From contig CAMYNZ010000022.1 of the NCBI GenBank assembly GCA_947259865.1, forward strand, positions 1-36,527: a stretch of 36,527 bases of DNA, in the 5' to 3' direction. This document shows positions 8,140 to 15,721 of the stretch, piece by piece (position 1 is the stretch's first letter; each line of letters opens with the position of its first letter). The notes below the pieces were generated by a model. The model had not been told where the DNA came from. It saw only the letters and a list, made by a program, of their open reading frames with translations, and made no database searches. The stretch comes from an uncultured Desulfobacterales bacterium. GTDB lineage: Bacteria > Desulfobacterota > Desulfobacteria > Desulfobacterales > G020354645. Made by a program: the position numbers and the translations under genes.

Positions 8140-9837
8140 ATGCTAAAAGAACTAACCATTCGTAACTTTGCCATTATCGATGATTTAACCATCCGCTTCT
8201 CGGATGGCTTCACCGTCTTGAGCGGTGAAACCGGTGCCGGCAAATCCATTGTTCTAAATGCCGTTAATCTCCTCCTGGGCAGCCGAGCCTCTGCCGCTAT
8301 TATCCGCACCGGGGCCAAAGCTGCTGAGCTTGAAGCGCTGTTTCGGATTTTACCCGAAAGTGGCGTTGCCCGATTAATGGGCAAACAGGGTTTTGATCCC
8401 GCCGATGGGCTGCTGCTAAGAAGAATCATATCCCGCAGCGGTAGTAACCGGATTTATATCAACGACCGGCTGGCCACCATGCAGTTGTTGAACACTATCA
8501 CCGACAATCTGGCCAGTATATCCGGTCAGCACGCGCACCAGGGTCTTTTAAAAGAAGAGCAGCAACTTCTAATTCTAGACCAATTCGGCGGGTTGATCCC
8601 CCTGCGCACCCAAGCTTCCGACTGCTTCCATAAAATGCTGCCGCTGATCGAAAAACTCAAAGAGCTCTGTACATTAAGAGATCGACAGGCTGAACATATT
8701 GAATTGCTGGGATTCCAGAAAAAGGAAATTGAGGAGGCCTCCATAATCCGGGGCGAAGATCTCGAGCTGGAACAAGAGCGTGTTCGCCTTAAAAACAGCG
8801 AACTACTCTATCAAACGGTCCATGACAGTATTGAAGAACTCTACAGCAGCCAGGGTTCGATTATGGAGCGGTTGGCCGAAGTAAAAAAAAATCTGGACCG
8901 GCTGAGTCAGATTGACGCAAAGCTTTCGCGCAAGGCTGAAGACCTTGCCCAGGCTTCTTATCAGATCGAAGATCTAACGGAAGGGCTGAGACACTACCTT
9001 AAAACTGTTCAGATGGATGAGCGACGCCTCGAAACCGTAGAGGAACGTCTGGATACTCTCCAGAAGCTAAAAAGAAAATACGGCGGCTCCCTTGAAAACG
9101 TCATTTCTCACTTTGAAACCCTCTGCCAGGAACTTTCGGCAGTTGAAAACATCTCAGAAAAAATCGAGACAACGGAAACAGAATTGGACCGACTCCGTAA
9201 TCATCTGGCCGAACTGGCATCTCAACTATCGCAAAAAAGAATCGCGACCGCAGAAATGCTCAGCCAAAAGGTTGTGGCGGAGTTGGACAGCCTGCGGATG
9301 TCACCAACGATGTTTGACGTTGCGCTGCAAAAGATTCCGGCCGATAAAGACACAAACCCCCATCTGACCATCAACGGTAACATTTTAAATGCAACCGGAC
9401 TCGACCGGGCGACCTTTTTAATTGCACCCAATATCGGCGAAGCGCTTAAACCGCTGGCCAGCATAGCTTCCGGCGGTGAACTTTCCCGGGTGGTACTTGC
9501 CTTAAAAGCCATATTGGCTGAAACGGATTCGGTTGAAACCTTGATTTTCGACGAGGTCGACGCCGGTATTGGCGGCGGTGTGGCCGAAATGGTCGGTAAA
9601 AAGCTGTCTGAATTGTCCCGCCATCATCAAGTAATCTGCATTACCCATCTTCCGCAGATCGCCAAATTCGGTATTCACCATTTCAGTGTAACCAAAGGGG
9701 TTTCCAACGGGCGTACCCGGACCACAATCACATCGTTAAGTCAAGAGGAGCGTCTCAAGGAAATCGCGCGGATGCTGGGCGGGACTAAAATTACAGCCGC
9801 AACTTTAGATCATGCCCGGGAAATGCTAAAACGATAG
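8140..9837 (+). CDS. recN: DNA repair ATPase RecN
   Basis: The 565-residue protein is RecN, an SMC-like ATPase acting at double-strand breaks with RecA. The N-terminal head has Walker A GETGAGKS (about residues 29-36). A long coiled coil follows (about 155-375), rich in E, K, L and R. The C-terminal head has the ABC signature ASGGELSR near residue 443 and Walker B LIFDEVDAGIGG near 467, then the D-loop region and CITHLPQIA. The length agrees with the family (about 550-570). The ATG gives MLKELTIRNFAII, the usual RecN N-terminus, though the ribosome site before it is weak. About 240 bases upstream hold no recognisable gene. No LexA box could be identified by eye. Confidence 0.96.
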   Translation: MLKELTIRNFAIIDDLTIRFSDGFTVLSGETGAGKSIVLNAVNLLLGSRASAAIIRTGAKAAELEALFRILPESGVARLMGKQGFDPADGLLLRRIISRSGSNRIYINDRLATMQLLNTITDNLASISGQHAHQGLLKEEQQLLILDQFGGLIPLRTQASDCFHKMLPLIEKLKELCTLRDRQAEHIELLGFQKKEIEEASIIRGEDLELEQERVRLKNSELLYQTVHDSIEELYSSQGSIMERLAEVKKNLDRLSQIDAKLSRKAEDLAQASYQIEDLTEGLRHYLKTVQMDERRLETVEERLDTLQKLKRKYGGSLENVISHFETLCQELSAVENISEKIETTETELDRLRNHLAELASQLSQKRIATAEMLSQKVVAELDSLRMSPTMFDVALQKIPADKDTNPHLTINGNILNATGLDRATFLIAPNIGEALKPLASIASGGELSRVVLALKAILAETDSVETLIFDEVDAGIGGGVAEMVGKKLSELSRHHQVICITHLPQIAKFGIHHFSVTKGVSNGRTRTTITSLSQEERLKEIARMLGGTKITAATLDHAREMLKR

Positions 9838-9971
9838 CGGTTGACCGCAGGTGTCTCGCCCTGCCCGATAATTGGGGTACATACTTCCAGGCTCATGTCC
9901 TTGACAATAATAGGAATATAAAATAATATAGCGATTTCAATCCCGGTTGCTAATGATTGAGGAAATCTACT

Positions 9972-10217
9972 ATGCCCATATACGAATTTAAATGCTTAAA
10001 TTGTCAGGAATGTATTGAATTGCTCATCGTCAACAGGCAAGAAACAGTTGAAATGAAATGTCCCAAATGCAGTTCGCCAGACCTTGAACGAATCCTGAGC
10101 TGCAGCAGCTATACCATGCGTGGTGGTTCAAACCCCAAACAGGGGGTTGGCACGAAAACCAGGACCTGCTCCGGTGGCAGCTGTACCACGTATGACATAC
10201 CCGGACCAACCAGCTGA
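9972..10217 (+). CDS. FmdB-type zinc-ribbon regulatory protein
   Basis: This 81-residue protein belongs to the FmdB/CxxC_CxxC zinc-ribbon family. It starts MPIYEFKC, the family's conserved opening. C8/C11 and C30/C33 form the zinc knuckle, and the C-terminal tail is G/S/C-rich and low complexity (GGSNPKQG and CSGGSC). Family members are small and widespread, and their role is unproved; FmdB was named from a formamidase gene cluster. A TTG at 9957 would add five residues, but the ATG at 9972 has GAGGA at a good distance and gives the canonical N-terminus. It stands alone between recN and the Fur-FeoA gene. Confidence 0.85.
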   Translation: MPIYEFKCLNCQECIELLIVNRQETVEMKCPKCSSPDLERILSCSSYTMRGGSNPKQGVGTKTRTCSGGSCTTYDIPGPTS

Positions 10218-10444
10218 CCGACTCATTTCTTATCTTTTTTAGTAACCCACTGTTTAATCGGAGATTATAAAAGATTCTGGTTAACGGACGGTTTCGGCAA
10301 AACCAGACAGGTTAGGTAGGCACTTTATAAGTTAGGCTGCTTCTCACAATAACGTTGCGATAAAAGGTAAACTCTCAAGCCGGCGGGGGCGAGGGGTAAT
10401 TTTTTTGTCGACAATATGATCACGATATAGGATTTGCCAGCTGG

Positions 10445-10473
10445 TTGACGGTGGGTTTATTCGACCTTAGATT
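10445..10473 (+). promoter_or_regulatory. Candidate sigma-70 promoter of fur-feoA
   Basis: TTGACG (10445-10450) and TAGATT (10468-10473) are 17 bases apart and end 27 bases before the start codon. The rest of the 283-base spacer has a small hairpin (GGTTT/AAACC) after the FmdB gene, and I could not make out a convincing Fur box by eye. Confidence 0.35.
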
Positions 10474-10500
10474 TGGTAATTAAGTCAGTGCGGGTAAAAT

Positions 10501-11199
10501 ATGAAGCGTATCCATAAACAGGAAAAAGATCAGTTTAAAAAACTTTTCAAACAGGATCATATTGATAATTTCGAACGCCGTTTCAAAATTTTAGAAGTTT
10601 TCCTTCAGAGCGAGCAACATCTTACCGCCGATGAATTATTCCAGCTGCTGGTAACCAACGGGCATAATTTTGATCTCGAATTTATCAAGGAAACCCTCAG
10701 TTTCATGTGCCGCTATGGATTTGCCAGTAAAAACCGTTTCGATAACGGTCAGATTCGATATGAGCACCGCCATTTGGGTCAACACCACGATCACATGATT
10801 TGCATCAAATGCAATAAAATTCTCGAATTTAAAGAGAATCAACTCGAGACCCTCCAGCTTCAGATAGCCTCCGGTTGCGGGTTTCATATGCTCCAGCACA
10901 AAATGGAGATCTACGGCATCTGCGCCGATTGCCTCAAGGAGCGTCTGCAGGAGATGCCGCTTATTATGGCCAGGCAGGGAGAAAAACTTGTTATTACGGA
11001 TATAATCGGTGGCACGACCATGCGTATGCGCTTACTGACGATGGGACTGCGACTTGGCGATGAACTTGAAGTAATCACCAATCAAAATCAGGGGCAACTC
11101 GTTATAGCGGCCGATTACAAACGTTACGTTTTAGGCCGGGGGTTGGCACAAAAAATACTGGTGCAGCAGCAAGGTCGAGCTGAAAGCAAAACCCATTGA
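10501..11199 (+). CDS. Fur-family metalloregulator fused to a FeoA domain
   Basis: The 232-residue protein joins two iron-related modules. Residues 1-150 are a Fur-type regulator: a winged helix (about 20-90), then a metal/dimerisation part with histidines 89, 91, 95, 96 and 98, and two zinc-type pairs C101-x2-C104 and C141-x2-C144. Residues 152-225 match FeoA, an SH3-like fold, with MRMRLLTMGLRLGDELEV and the ending ADYKRYVLGRGLAQKILV. Fur proteins normally stop near residue 150. DtxR/IdeR regulators carry a C-terminal SH3-like domain of this type, but it is unusual on Fur. The domain could sense metal, modulate dimerisation or contact the FeoB transporter. No feoB lies in the window. ATG start with a weak ribosome site. 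Confidence 0.85.
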   Translation: MKRIHKQEKDQFKKLFKQDHIDNFERRFKILEVFLQSEQHLTADELFQLLVTNGHNFDLEFIKETLSFMCRYGFASKNRFDNGQIRYEHRHLGQHHDHMICIKCNKILEFKENQLETLQLQIASGCGFHMLQHKMEIYGICADCLKERLQEMPLIMARQGEKLVITDIIGGTTMRMRLLTMGLRLGDELEVITNQNQGQLVIAADYKRYVLGRGLAQKILVQQQGRAESKTH

Positions 11200-11339
11200 A
11201 AGTCGGCCACCAAAACATCTGCGGTATGGGATGACTCGAATTTATCCGCCAAAAATCGCTGGCGGATGAATCCGCCGGGGATCTTTGGCAAAGAAGTGAA
11301 AAAGGATTTGGGCAACAGCCCGTAAAGAAAATAGTGGCG

Positions 11340-12278
11340 ATGATGACATCATTCAAACCGGCGTACCTGGACACTTTTAATAAGGGACTGTTAAAAGAAA
11401 AGACAAATAAAGCCTATGACATTATCAGCGACTGTACCCTTTGCCCAAGAAAGTGCAAAATCAATAGGATTAAAGGTCAAAAAGGAATCTGTAAGACGGG
11501 TATAAATGCCCAGGTATCAAGCTTTAACGCTCATTTCGGGGAAGAAGCCCCATTGGTTGGAAGCCGGGGTTCCGGGACCATCTTCTTTACCCATTGCAAC
11601 CTCATGTGTCTGTTTTGTCAGAATTATGATATCAGCCACGAAGGTAGTGGCCATGAGATCTCAACAGATCAGCTGGCTGCAATTATGCTTGATTTACAAA
11701 CTTCCGGCTGCCATAATATCAATTTTGTCAGCCCTTCCCATGTGGTCCCTCAAATTCTGAGCGCCGTTGAAAAAGCCGCCGGGCAGGGGTTGGAAATCCC
11801 ATTAATCTACAATACCGGCGGTTATGATAATGTCGACACCTTAAAACTGCTTGAAGGCGTGATCGATATTTATATGCCCGATTTTAAATTCTGGGATCCA
11901 GGGACTGCCACAACCGCCTGCAATGCAGAAGACTATCCGAGTATCGCTCGCCGGGCATTGATCGAGATGCACCGTCAGGTTGGGGACCTGGTTACCGATA
12001 CGTCCGGAATTGCAAAACGCGGACTTGTCATAAGGCACCTCGTGCTGCCAGAGAAACTGGCGGGAACCCGTGAAGTTATGAGATTTGTGGCCACCGAAAT
12101 TTCGCCCAACAGTTATGTAAATATTATGGCACAATACAGACCCTGCGGCCGGGCGGCTGAGATAAAGGAGCTTTCTGTATTTCCTTCCAAAGCCGACTAT
12201 AAAGAGGCAATTAAGGCTGCAACCGATGAAGGTCTAACACGATTGGACCAACCCAGACGGGTATTTATGTTTCGCTGA
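11340..12278 (+). CDS. Radical SAM protein, PflA/PflX-like
   Basis: The protein of 312 residues carries the radical SAM cluster motif C86-x3-C90-x2-C93 (THCNLMCLFCQNY), which binds the 4Fe-4S cluster that cleaves S-adenosylmethionine. The overall layout matches the PflX-type homologues of pyruvate formate-lyase activating enzyme. An N-terminal cysteine cluster (C32, C35, C39 and C51) suggests a further Fe-S or zinc site. NTGGYD and YMPDFKFWD are other recognisable family segments. The substrate is unknown; no glycyl-radical enzyme is nearby. The open frame extends to a GTG at 11334, and either ATG (11340 or 11343) is possible; none has a strong ribosome site. It follows fur-feoA by about 140 bases holding a small TCCGCCA/TGGCGGA hairpin. 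Confidence 0.85.
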   Translation: MMTSFKPAYLDTFNKGLLKEKTNKAYDIISDCTLCPRKCKINRIKGQKGICKTGINAQVSSFNAHFGEEAPLVGSRGSGTIFFTHCNLMCLFCQNYDISHEGSGHEISTDQLAAIMLDLQTSGCHNINFVSPSHVVPQILSAVEKAAGQGLEIPLIYNTGGYDNVDTLKLLEGVIDIYMPDFKFWDPGTATTACNAEDYPSIARRALIEMHRQVGDLVTDTSGIAKRGLVIRHLVLPEKLAGTREVMRFVATEISPNSYVNIMAQYRPCGRAAEIKELSVFPSKADYKEAIKAATDEGLTRLDQPRRVFMFR

Positions 12279-12327
12279 TCTCTAACAGATATCGAACAAT
12301 ATTGCTGGAAGTCTGATATTTACCACT

Positions 12328-12963
12328 ATGCAGAGAATATATGCAATTGGGGACATTCATGGGAGATTCGATAAACTTATGGCTCTCCTGGATAAGATCG
12401 ATATCGATTTTGAATCCGATACCGTTGTCTTCCTGGGGGATTATATTGACCGGGGTCCCAATTCGTTTGAGGTAGTTGATTACTTGGTCAAACTCAAACA
12501 ATATTATCCTCAAATAATCTTTTTGAAGGGCAATCATGAGGATATGCTCGAGAATTACCTTTCCGGTAAAGACCGAATGACGTATCTCATAAACGGGGGC
12601 CAACAGACCCTGGACAGCTATCTTAGCCGGTCCCGCCAATCCGATGAGTCCCTGATACCCGCCGAACATCTGGCTTTCTATAAGTCATTGCTTCTTTATT
12701 ATGAAACAGATCAATACATATTCGTACATGCCGGTTTGAACAAAAAAGTGCCGCTGGAAGAGCAGAAATTGGAGGATCTACTCTGGATACGGGGAAAGTT
12801 CATTCAATCAAAATACGATTTTGGCAAACTGGTTGTTTTTGGCCATACACCCTTGCCTGAACCGCTTTTGCAGCCCAACAAAATTGGTATTGATACAGGC
12901 GCGGTTTATGGCAATAAGCTCACTTGCGTCCGTCTTCCAGAACTGGTTTTTTACACCGCCTGA
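12328..12963 (+). CDS. PPP-family serine/threonine protein phosphatase
   Basis: The 211-residue protein has all the metal-binding motifs of calcineurin-like PPP phosphatases: GDIHG (residues 8-12), GDYIDRG (about 36-42), GNHED (about 71-75), and later histidines in VHAGL and FGHTP. Such enzymes remove phosphate from Ser/Thr (some also His or Tyr) in proteins, or split diadenosine tetraphosphate, using two metal ions. The small size fits the bacterial PrpA/PrpB and lambda-phosphatase type. It is cytoplasmic, with no signal peptide. It follows the radical SAM gene by 49 bases and may be co-transcribed. No partner kinase is visible here. Confidence 0.9.
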   Translation: MQRIYAIGDIHGRFDKLMALLDKIDIDFESDTVVFLGDYIDRGPNSFEVVDYLVKLKQYYPQIIFLKGNHEDMLENYLSGKDRMTYLINGGQQTLDSYLSRSRQSDESLIPAEHLAFYKSLLLYYETDQYIFVHAGLNKKVPLEEQKLEDLLWIRGKFIQSKYDFGKLVVFGHTPLPEPLLQPNKIGIDTGAVYGNKLTCVRLPELVFYTA

Positions 12964-13050
12964 AAGTGTTTTAAAACCACGCCCGCAGCGGGCAAGCCAC
13001 GCCTGAGGCGGATAAACCTCAGGTTAGGCTCAAGAGCAAAGAGATTTGAC
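12964..13050. repeat. Cluster of small GC-rich palindromes
   Basis: Directly after the phosphatase stop lie GCCCGC-A-GCGGGC and CCTGAGG...CCTCAGG palindromes. They look like fragments of dispersed palindromic repeats and may fold in the 3' end of the transcript. No U-run follows. Confidence 0.4.
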
Positions 13051-13051
13051 T

Positions 13052-13137
13052 ACGGATTACGCGGATATCACAGATAATAAAAAATATTGTATAAGCCCTT
13101 TGCATTTATCCGTGTTATCCGTGTCATCCCTGTTATC
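13052..13137. repeat. Degenerate inverted repeat
   Basis: The left arm (13052-13077, beginning ACGGATTACGCGGAT) is an imperfect reverse complement of the right arm (13106-13137, TTATCCGTGTTATCCGTG onward). The arms are themselves made of repeated short ATCCGTG-like units. This is a typical non-coding dispersed repeat; an ORF that runs through it is not credible. Confidence 0.5.
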
Positions 13138-13150
13138 AGCGGTCCAAGAG

Positions 13151-13300
13151 GCACACCGCAATATATATAATCAGATGTGTCATCCCGCCGGCGCGGGGAG
13201 GCACACCGCAATATATATAATCAGATGTGTCATCCCGCCGGCGCGGGGAGGCACACCGCGATATATATAATCAGATGTGTCATCCCGCCGGCGCGGGGAG
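13151..13300. repeat. Three tandem 50-bp repeats
   Basis: Three head-to-tail units of 50 bases (13151-13200, 13201-13250, 13251-13300) are identical except for one base (A to G) at position 10 of the third. Each holds TATATATAAT, a TATAAT hexamer at unit positions 16-21, and a hairpin CCCGC-CGGC-GCGGG. Near identity implies recent duplication. It is not a CRISPR: there are no unique spacers. The unit length is not a multiple of three and the array is non-coding. It sits about 50 bases before the SH3b gene. Confidence 0.9.
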
Positions 13301-13350
13301 CGCAACCATAGGGCTCGAGAGGCCTTTATCAAAGACAGGCAGATGTCGCA

Positions 13351-13782
13351 ATGAGAACAGTTTCATTTTTTCTAATAGTTTTATTGGTTTTGTACGGCAG
13401 TGTGGCTTTTGCCCAGCGGCTGGCGATTAAAGCGGATATCGCCAATATCCGCTCCGGTCCCGGTCAAAAATATGATATCATGTGGCAGGTCGAAAAATTC
13501 CACCCGATATGGGTCATCAATAAAAACGGTAAATGGTATCATTTCCGGGACTATGAGGGAGATGAAGGCTGGATTCATGCATCCCTGGTGGGAAATATCC
13601 CGGCTGTAATTACAAAGAGCCAGAAGTGCAATGTGCGTTCCGGCCCCGGAACCGATTACAAAATAAAATTCACGGTGGAAGAAGGAATACCGTTCAGAGT
13701 ATTAAAACGACAGAAAAAATGGGTATTTGTCGGTCATGCCGACGGCGACAAGGGCTGGATTCATAACTCATTGCTCTGGTAG
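13351..13782 (+). CDS. Secreted protein with two bacterial SH3 domains
   Basis: The 143-residue protein has an N-terminal signal peptide (hydrophobic residues 5-18, cleavage predicted after AFA, residues 19-21). It then has two SH3b-type repeats, about residues 22-75 and 82-143. Both show the pattern NIRSGPG / NVRSGPG near the start and DEGWIH / DKGWIH near the end. Bacterial SH3 domains usually bind peptidoglycan peptides or act as protein interaction modules in the periplasm. No catalytic domain is attached, so it is likely a binding or adaptor protein. The ATG lacks a strong ribosome site. The 50-bp tandem repeats lie just upstream. Confidence 0.8.
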   Translation: MRTVSFFLIVLLVLYGSVAFAQRLAIKADIANIRSGPGQKYDIMWQVEKFHPIWVINKNGKWYHFRDYEGDEGWIHASLVGNIPAVITKSQKCNVRSGPGTDYKIKFTVEEGIPFRVLKRQKKWVFVGHADGDKGWIHNSLLW

Positions 13783-13824
13783 TAACTGTCGAAGGTTTAA
13801 TACAAACGGTTATAATGGGTAACG

Positions 13825-14811
13825 GTGAAGTCGAATCCAAAATCTAATCTAATCGTAGGAATCGGTTCGGCCCTGGTTGACATACTCGCTCATGAAGATG
13901 ACGAATTTCTAAACAAAACCGGGGCGGAAAAAGGCGGTATGCACCTTGTGGACAGGGAATTTATCGATCACATCCTGTCGCGCACAACGGGAGAACCGAT
14001 CACTGTACCCGGGGGATCAGCCTGCAACACGGTCGTAGGGATCAGCAAACTCGGGGGCAGTAGCAGATTTGTGGGTAAATGCGGTCAGGGCAAAATGGGG
14101 CGCTTTTTCAAATCGAGCTTAAAAAAACATAATGTTGAACCCGCGTTATTTATGTCATCTTCACCAACCGGCAGGGTGCTTTCGATCATAACCCCCGATG
14201 CTCAACGTTCGATGTTTACCTATCTTGGCGCATCTTCAGAGACCCATCCGGCTGAATTATCAGGCGGATGTTTTAAAAACGCCGCCATTGTTCACGTTGA
14301 GGGCTATTTACTTTTTAACATTGACTTAATTCTGGCGGCACTGGAAAAGGCCCGGGAGGCCGGGGCCCTGGTTTCATTGGATCTGGCCAGTTTCACGGTT
14401 GTCCGAGAATCCAAAGAACTGCTGGAAAAATTAATAAATAAATACGTTGACATCTTGATCGCCAATGAAGATGAAGCCTTGGCGCTGACGGATCAAGAAG
14501 ACGAAATCAAGGCGATTGATGCCCTATCCACCAGAGCCACGATCTCAGTTTTAAAAATGGGAGCCCGAGGATCCATTATTGCTCACGAGGGCAATATTAT
14601 AAAAATCGATGCCATGGGGGACGGCCGGGCAATAGACACAACCGGCGCCGGTGATCTATGGGCTTCCGGATTTCTTTTCGGACTTATTAACGGGTATTCA
14701 CTAGAAAAATGCGGCCAACTGGCTTCAGCATGCGGTTATGAAGTATGCCAGGTTGTCGGTGCTACCATACCGGATAAGGGCTGGCAAAGAATAAAAAAAT
14801 TACTGCATTAG
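13825..14811 (+). CDS. PfkB-family sugar/nucleoside kinase
   Basis: The 328-residue protein is a ribokinase-fold (PfkB) kinase related to adenosine kinases. Motif 1 is GGSACNTVVGISKLGG (about residues 64-79). Motif 2 is DTTGAGDLWASGFLFG (about 271-286), which holds the catalytic base and anion hole. The N-terminal GIGSALVDIL is also typical. The substrate cannot be fixed from sequence; adenosine, ribose or a fructose derivative are possible. The start is a GTG without a clear ribosome site. A TATAAT at 13811-13816 lies just before it, so a nearly leaderless transcript is conceivable. The TPR membrane gene follows within 15 bases. Confidence 0.88.
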   Translation: MKSNPKSNLIVGIGSALVDILAHEDDEFLNKTGAEKGGMHLVDREFIDHILSRTTGEPITVPGGSACNTVVGISKLGGSSRFVGKCGQGKMGRFFKSSLKKHNVEPALFMSSSPTGRVLSIITPDAQRSMFTYLGASSETHPAELSGGCFKNAAIVHVEGYLLFNIDLILAALEKAREAGALVSLDLASFTVVRESKELLEKLINKYVDILIANEDEALALTDQEDEIKAIDALSTRATISVLKMGARGSIIAHEGNIIKIDAMGDGRAIDTTGAGDLWASGFLFGLINGYSLEKCGQLASACGYEVCQVVGATIPDKGWQRIKKLLH

Positions 14812-14826
14812 TATTTGGGGGAGAAA

Positions 14827-15522
14827 ATGGCCAGGAAAAAAACAAAGAAAATCACCCGCAAAAAACTTCTCAAAGAGCCTGATGAATTTTTTACGTTTAC
14901 TTCCAGGGCCATCCGCTTTGCGATCGATTATAAATATCCGTTAACGGGCGGGTTGGCTGGACTTGTCATTCTGATTCTAATTGGAACCGGCATCCGTTAT
15001 TTTTCAATCAAGGCAGAAAATACCGCTTTCACACTTCTGAGCCAGAACCAAATCAAGTACGAGACGCTTTTAAGGCAAAACGGACCCCAAAAAGCGCAAA
15101 GCGAGGTAGCAGCAGATTTTGACGGGATACTCAAAAAGTATTCGACCAAGAAAGGTGGAAAACTCGCCAGGGTCGTTTATGCCAGTATCTGCTTTAAGGC
15201 CGGCAATCTCGACCAGGCCATTGCGCTGTATAATCAATCTTTAGATGACTTCAAATCAGACCCCTTCTTGAAAAATCTTATATTGAGCGGTCTTGGTTAC
15301 GCTCACGAAGAAAAAAGGGATCTCGATAGGGCGGTCAAATATTTTGATATGATTGTTGCAGGACCTGATCCCGTCATGAAGGGTGAGGCCCTGTATCACC
15401 TGGGACGAATTTATGACACCAAAGGTGACCGAGATAAAAGCATAGCAGCGTATAAACAACTGCTCGACCATCATGCAGATTCCATTTACACTGAGCTTGT
15501 AAAAGAAAAACTTGGCAGCTGA
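14827..15522 (+). CDS. Membrane-anchored TPR protein (YfgM-like)
   Basis: The protein of 231 residues has a very basic N-terminus (ARKKTKKITRKKLLKEP), one membrane helix (about residues 40-58, GLAGLVILILIGTGIRYF) and a C-terminal region of tetratricopeptide repeats (about 110-231). This is the plan of YfgM/TPR_21-type inner-membrane proteins, which help periplasmic chaperone networks. The C-terminal repeats (GLGYAHEEKRDLDRAVKYF and YHLGRIYDTKGDRDKSIAAY) are clear. I chose the ATG at 14827, preceded by GGGGGAG, over a TTG at 14815. It is probably translated with the PfkB kinase just upstream. The downstream 199-base spacer holds GAGGGGTCGGGG and a T-run (15674-15695). Confidence 0.75.
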   Translation: MARKKTKKITRKKLLKEPDEFFTFTSRAIRFAIDYKYPLTGGLAGLVILILIGTGIRYFSIKAENTAFTLLSQNQIKYETLLRQNGPQKAQSEVAADFDGILKKYSTKKGGKLARVVYASICFKAGNLDQAIALYNQSLDDFKSDPFLKNLILSGLGYAHEEKRDLDRAVKYFDMIVAGPDPVMKGEALYHLGRIYDTKGDRDKSIAAYKQLLDHHADSIYTELVKEKLGS

Positions 15523-15721
15523 AGCCTCTTATTCCCAAGCATATCTGTCCAAAAGCCATTTCCCGGAAGGGCATGCGTTAGCATTGCTAATAGCTTTGTC
15601 TTCAAATGCACCGCTGGTAACCCGGAGTTGGGTTGGACACCCATGATTTAAACTATAACCGATAGTCTTATGAGGGGTCGGGGAGTTTTTTAGTTTAGTT
15701 GGCGGCATCAATCATCAGCCT

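Noticed and set aside
7938..8165. 75-residue ORF before recN
   Set aside because: It overlaps the recN start, has low-complexity Ser/Thr/Lys content and no ribosome site.
13151..13300. CRISPR array
   Set aside because: The 50-base units are head-to-tail without unique spacers and there are no cas genes.
13046..13430. Small ORFs across the tandem repeats
   Set aside because: The frames run through non-coding repeats, and unit length 50 shifts frame in each copy; the peptides show no coding character.
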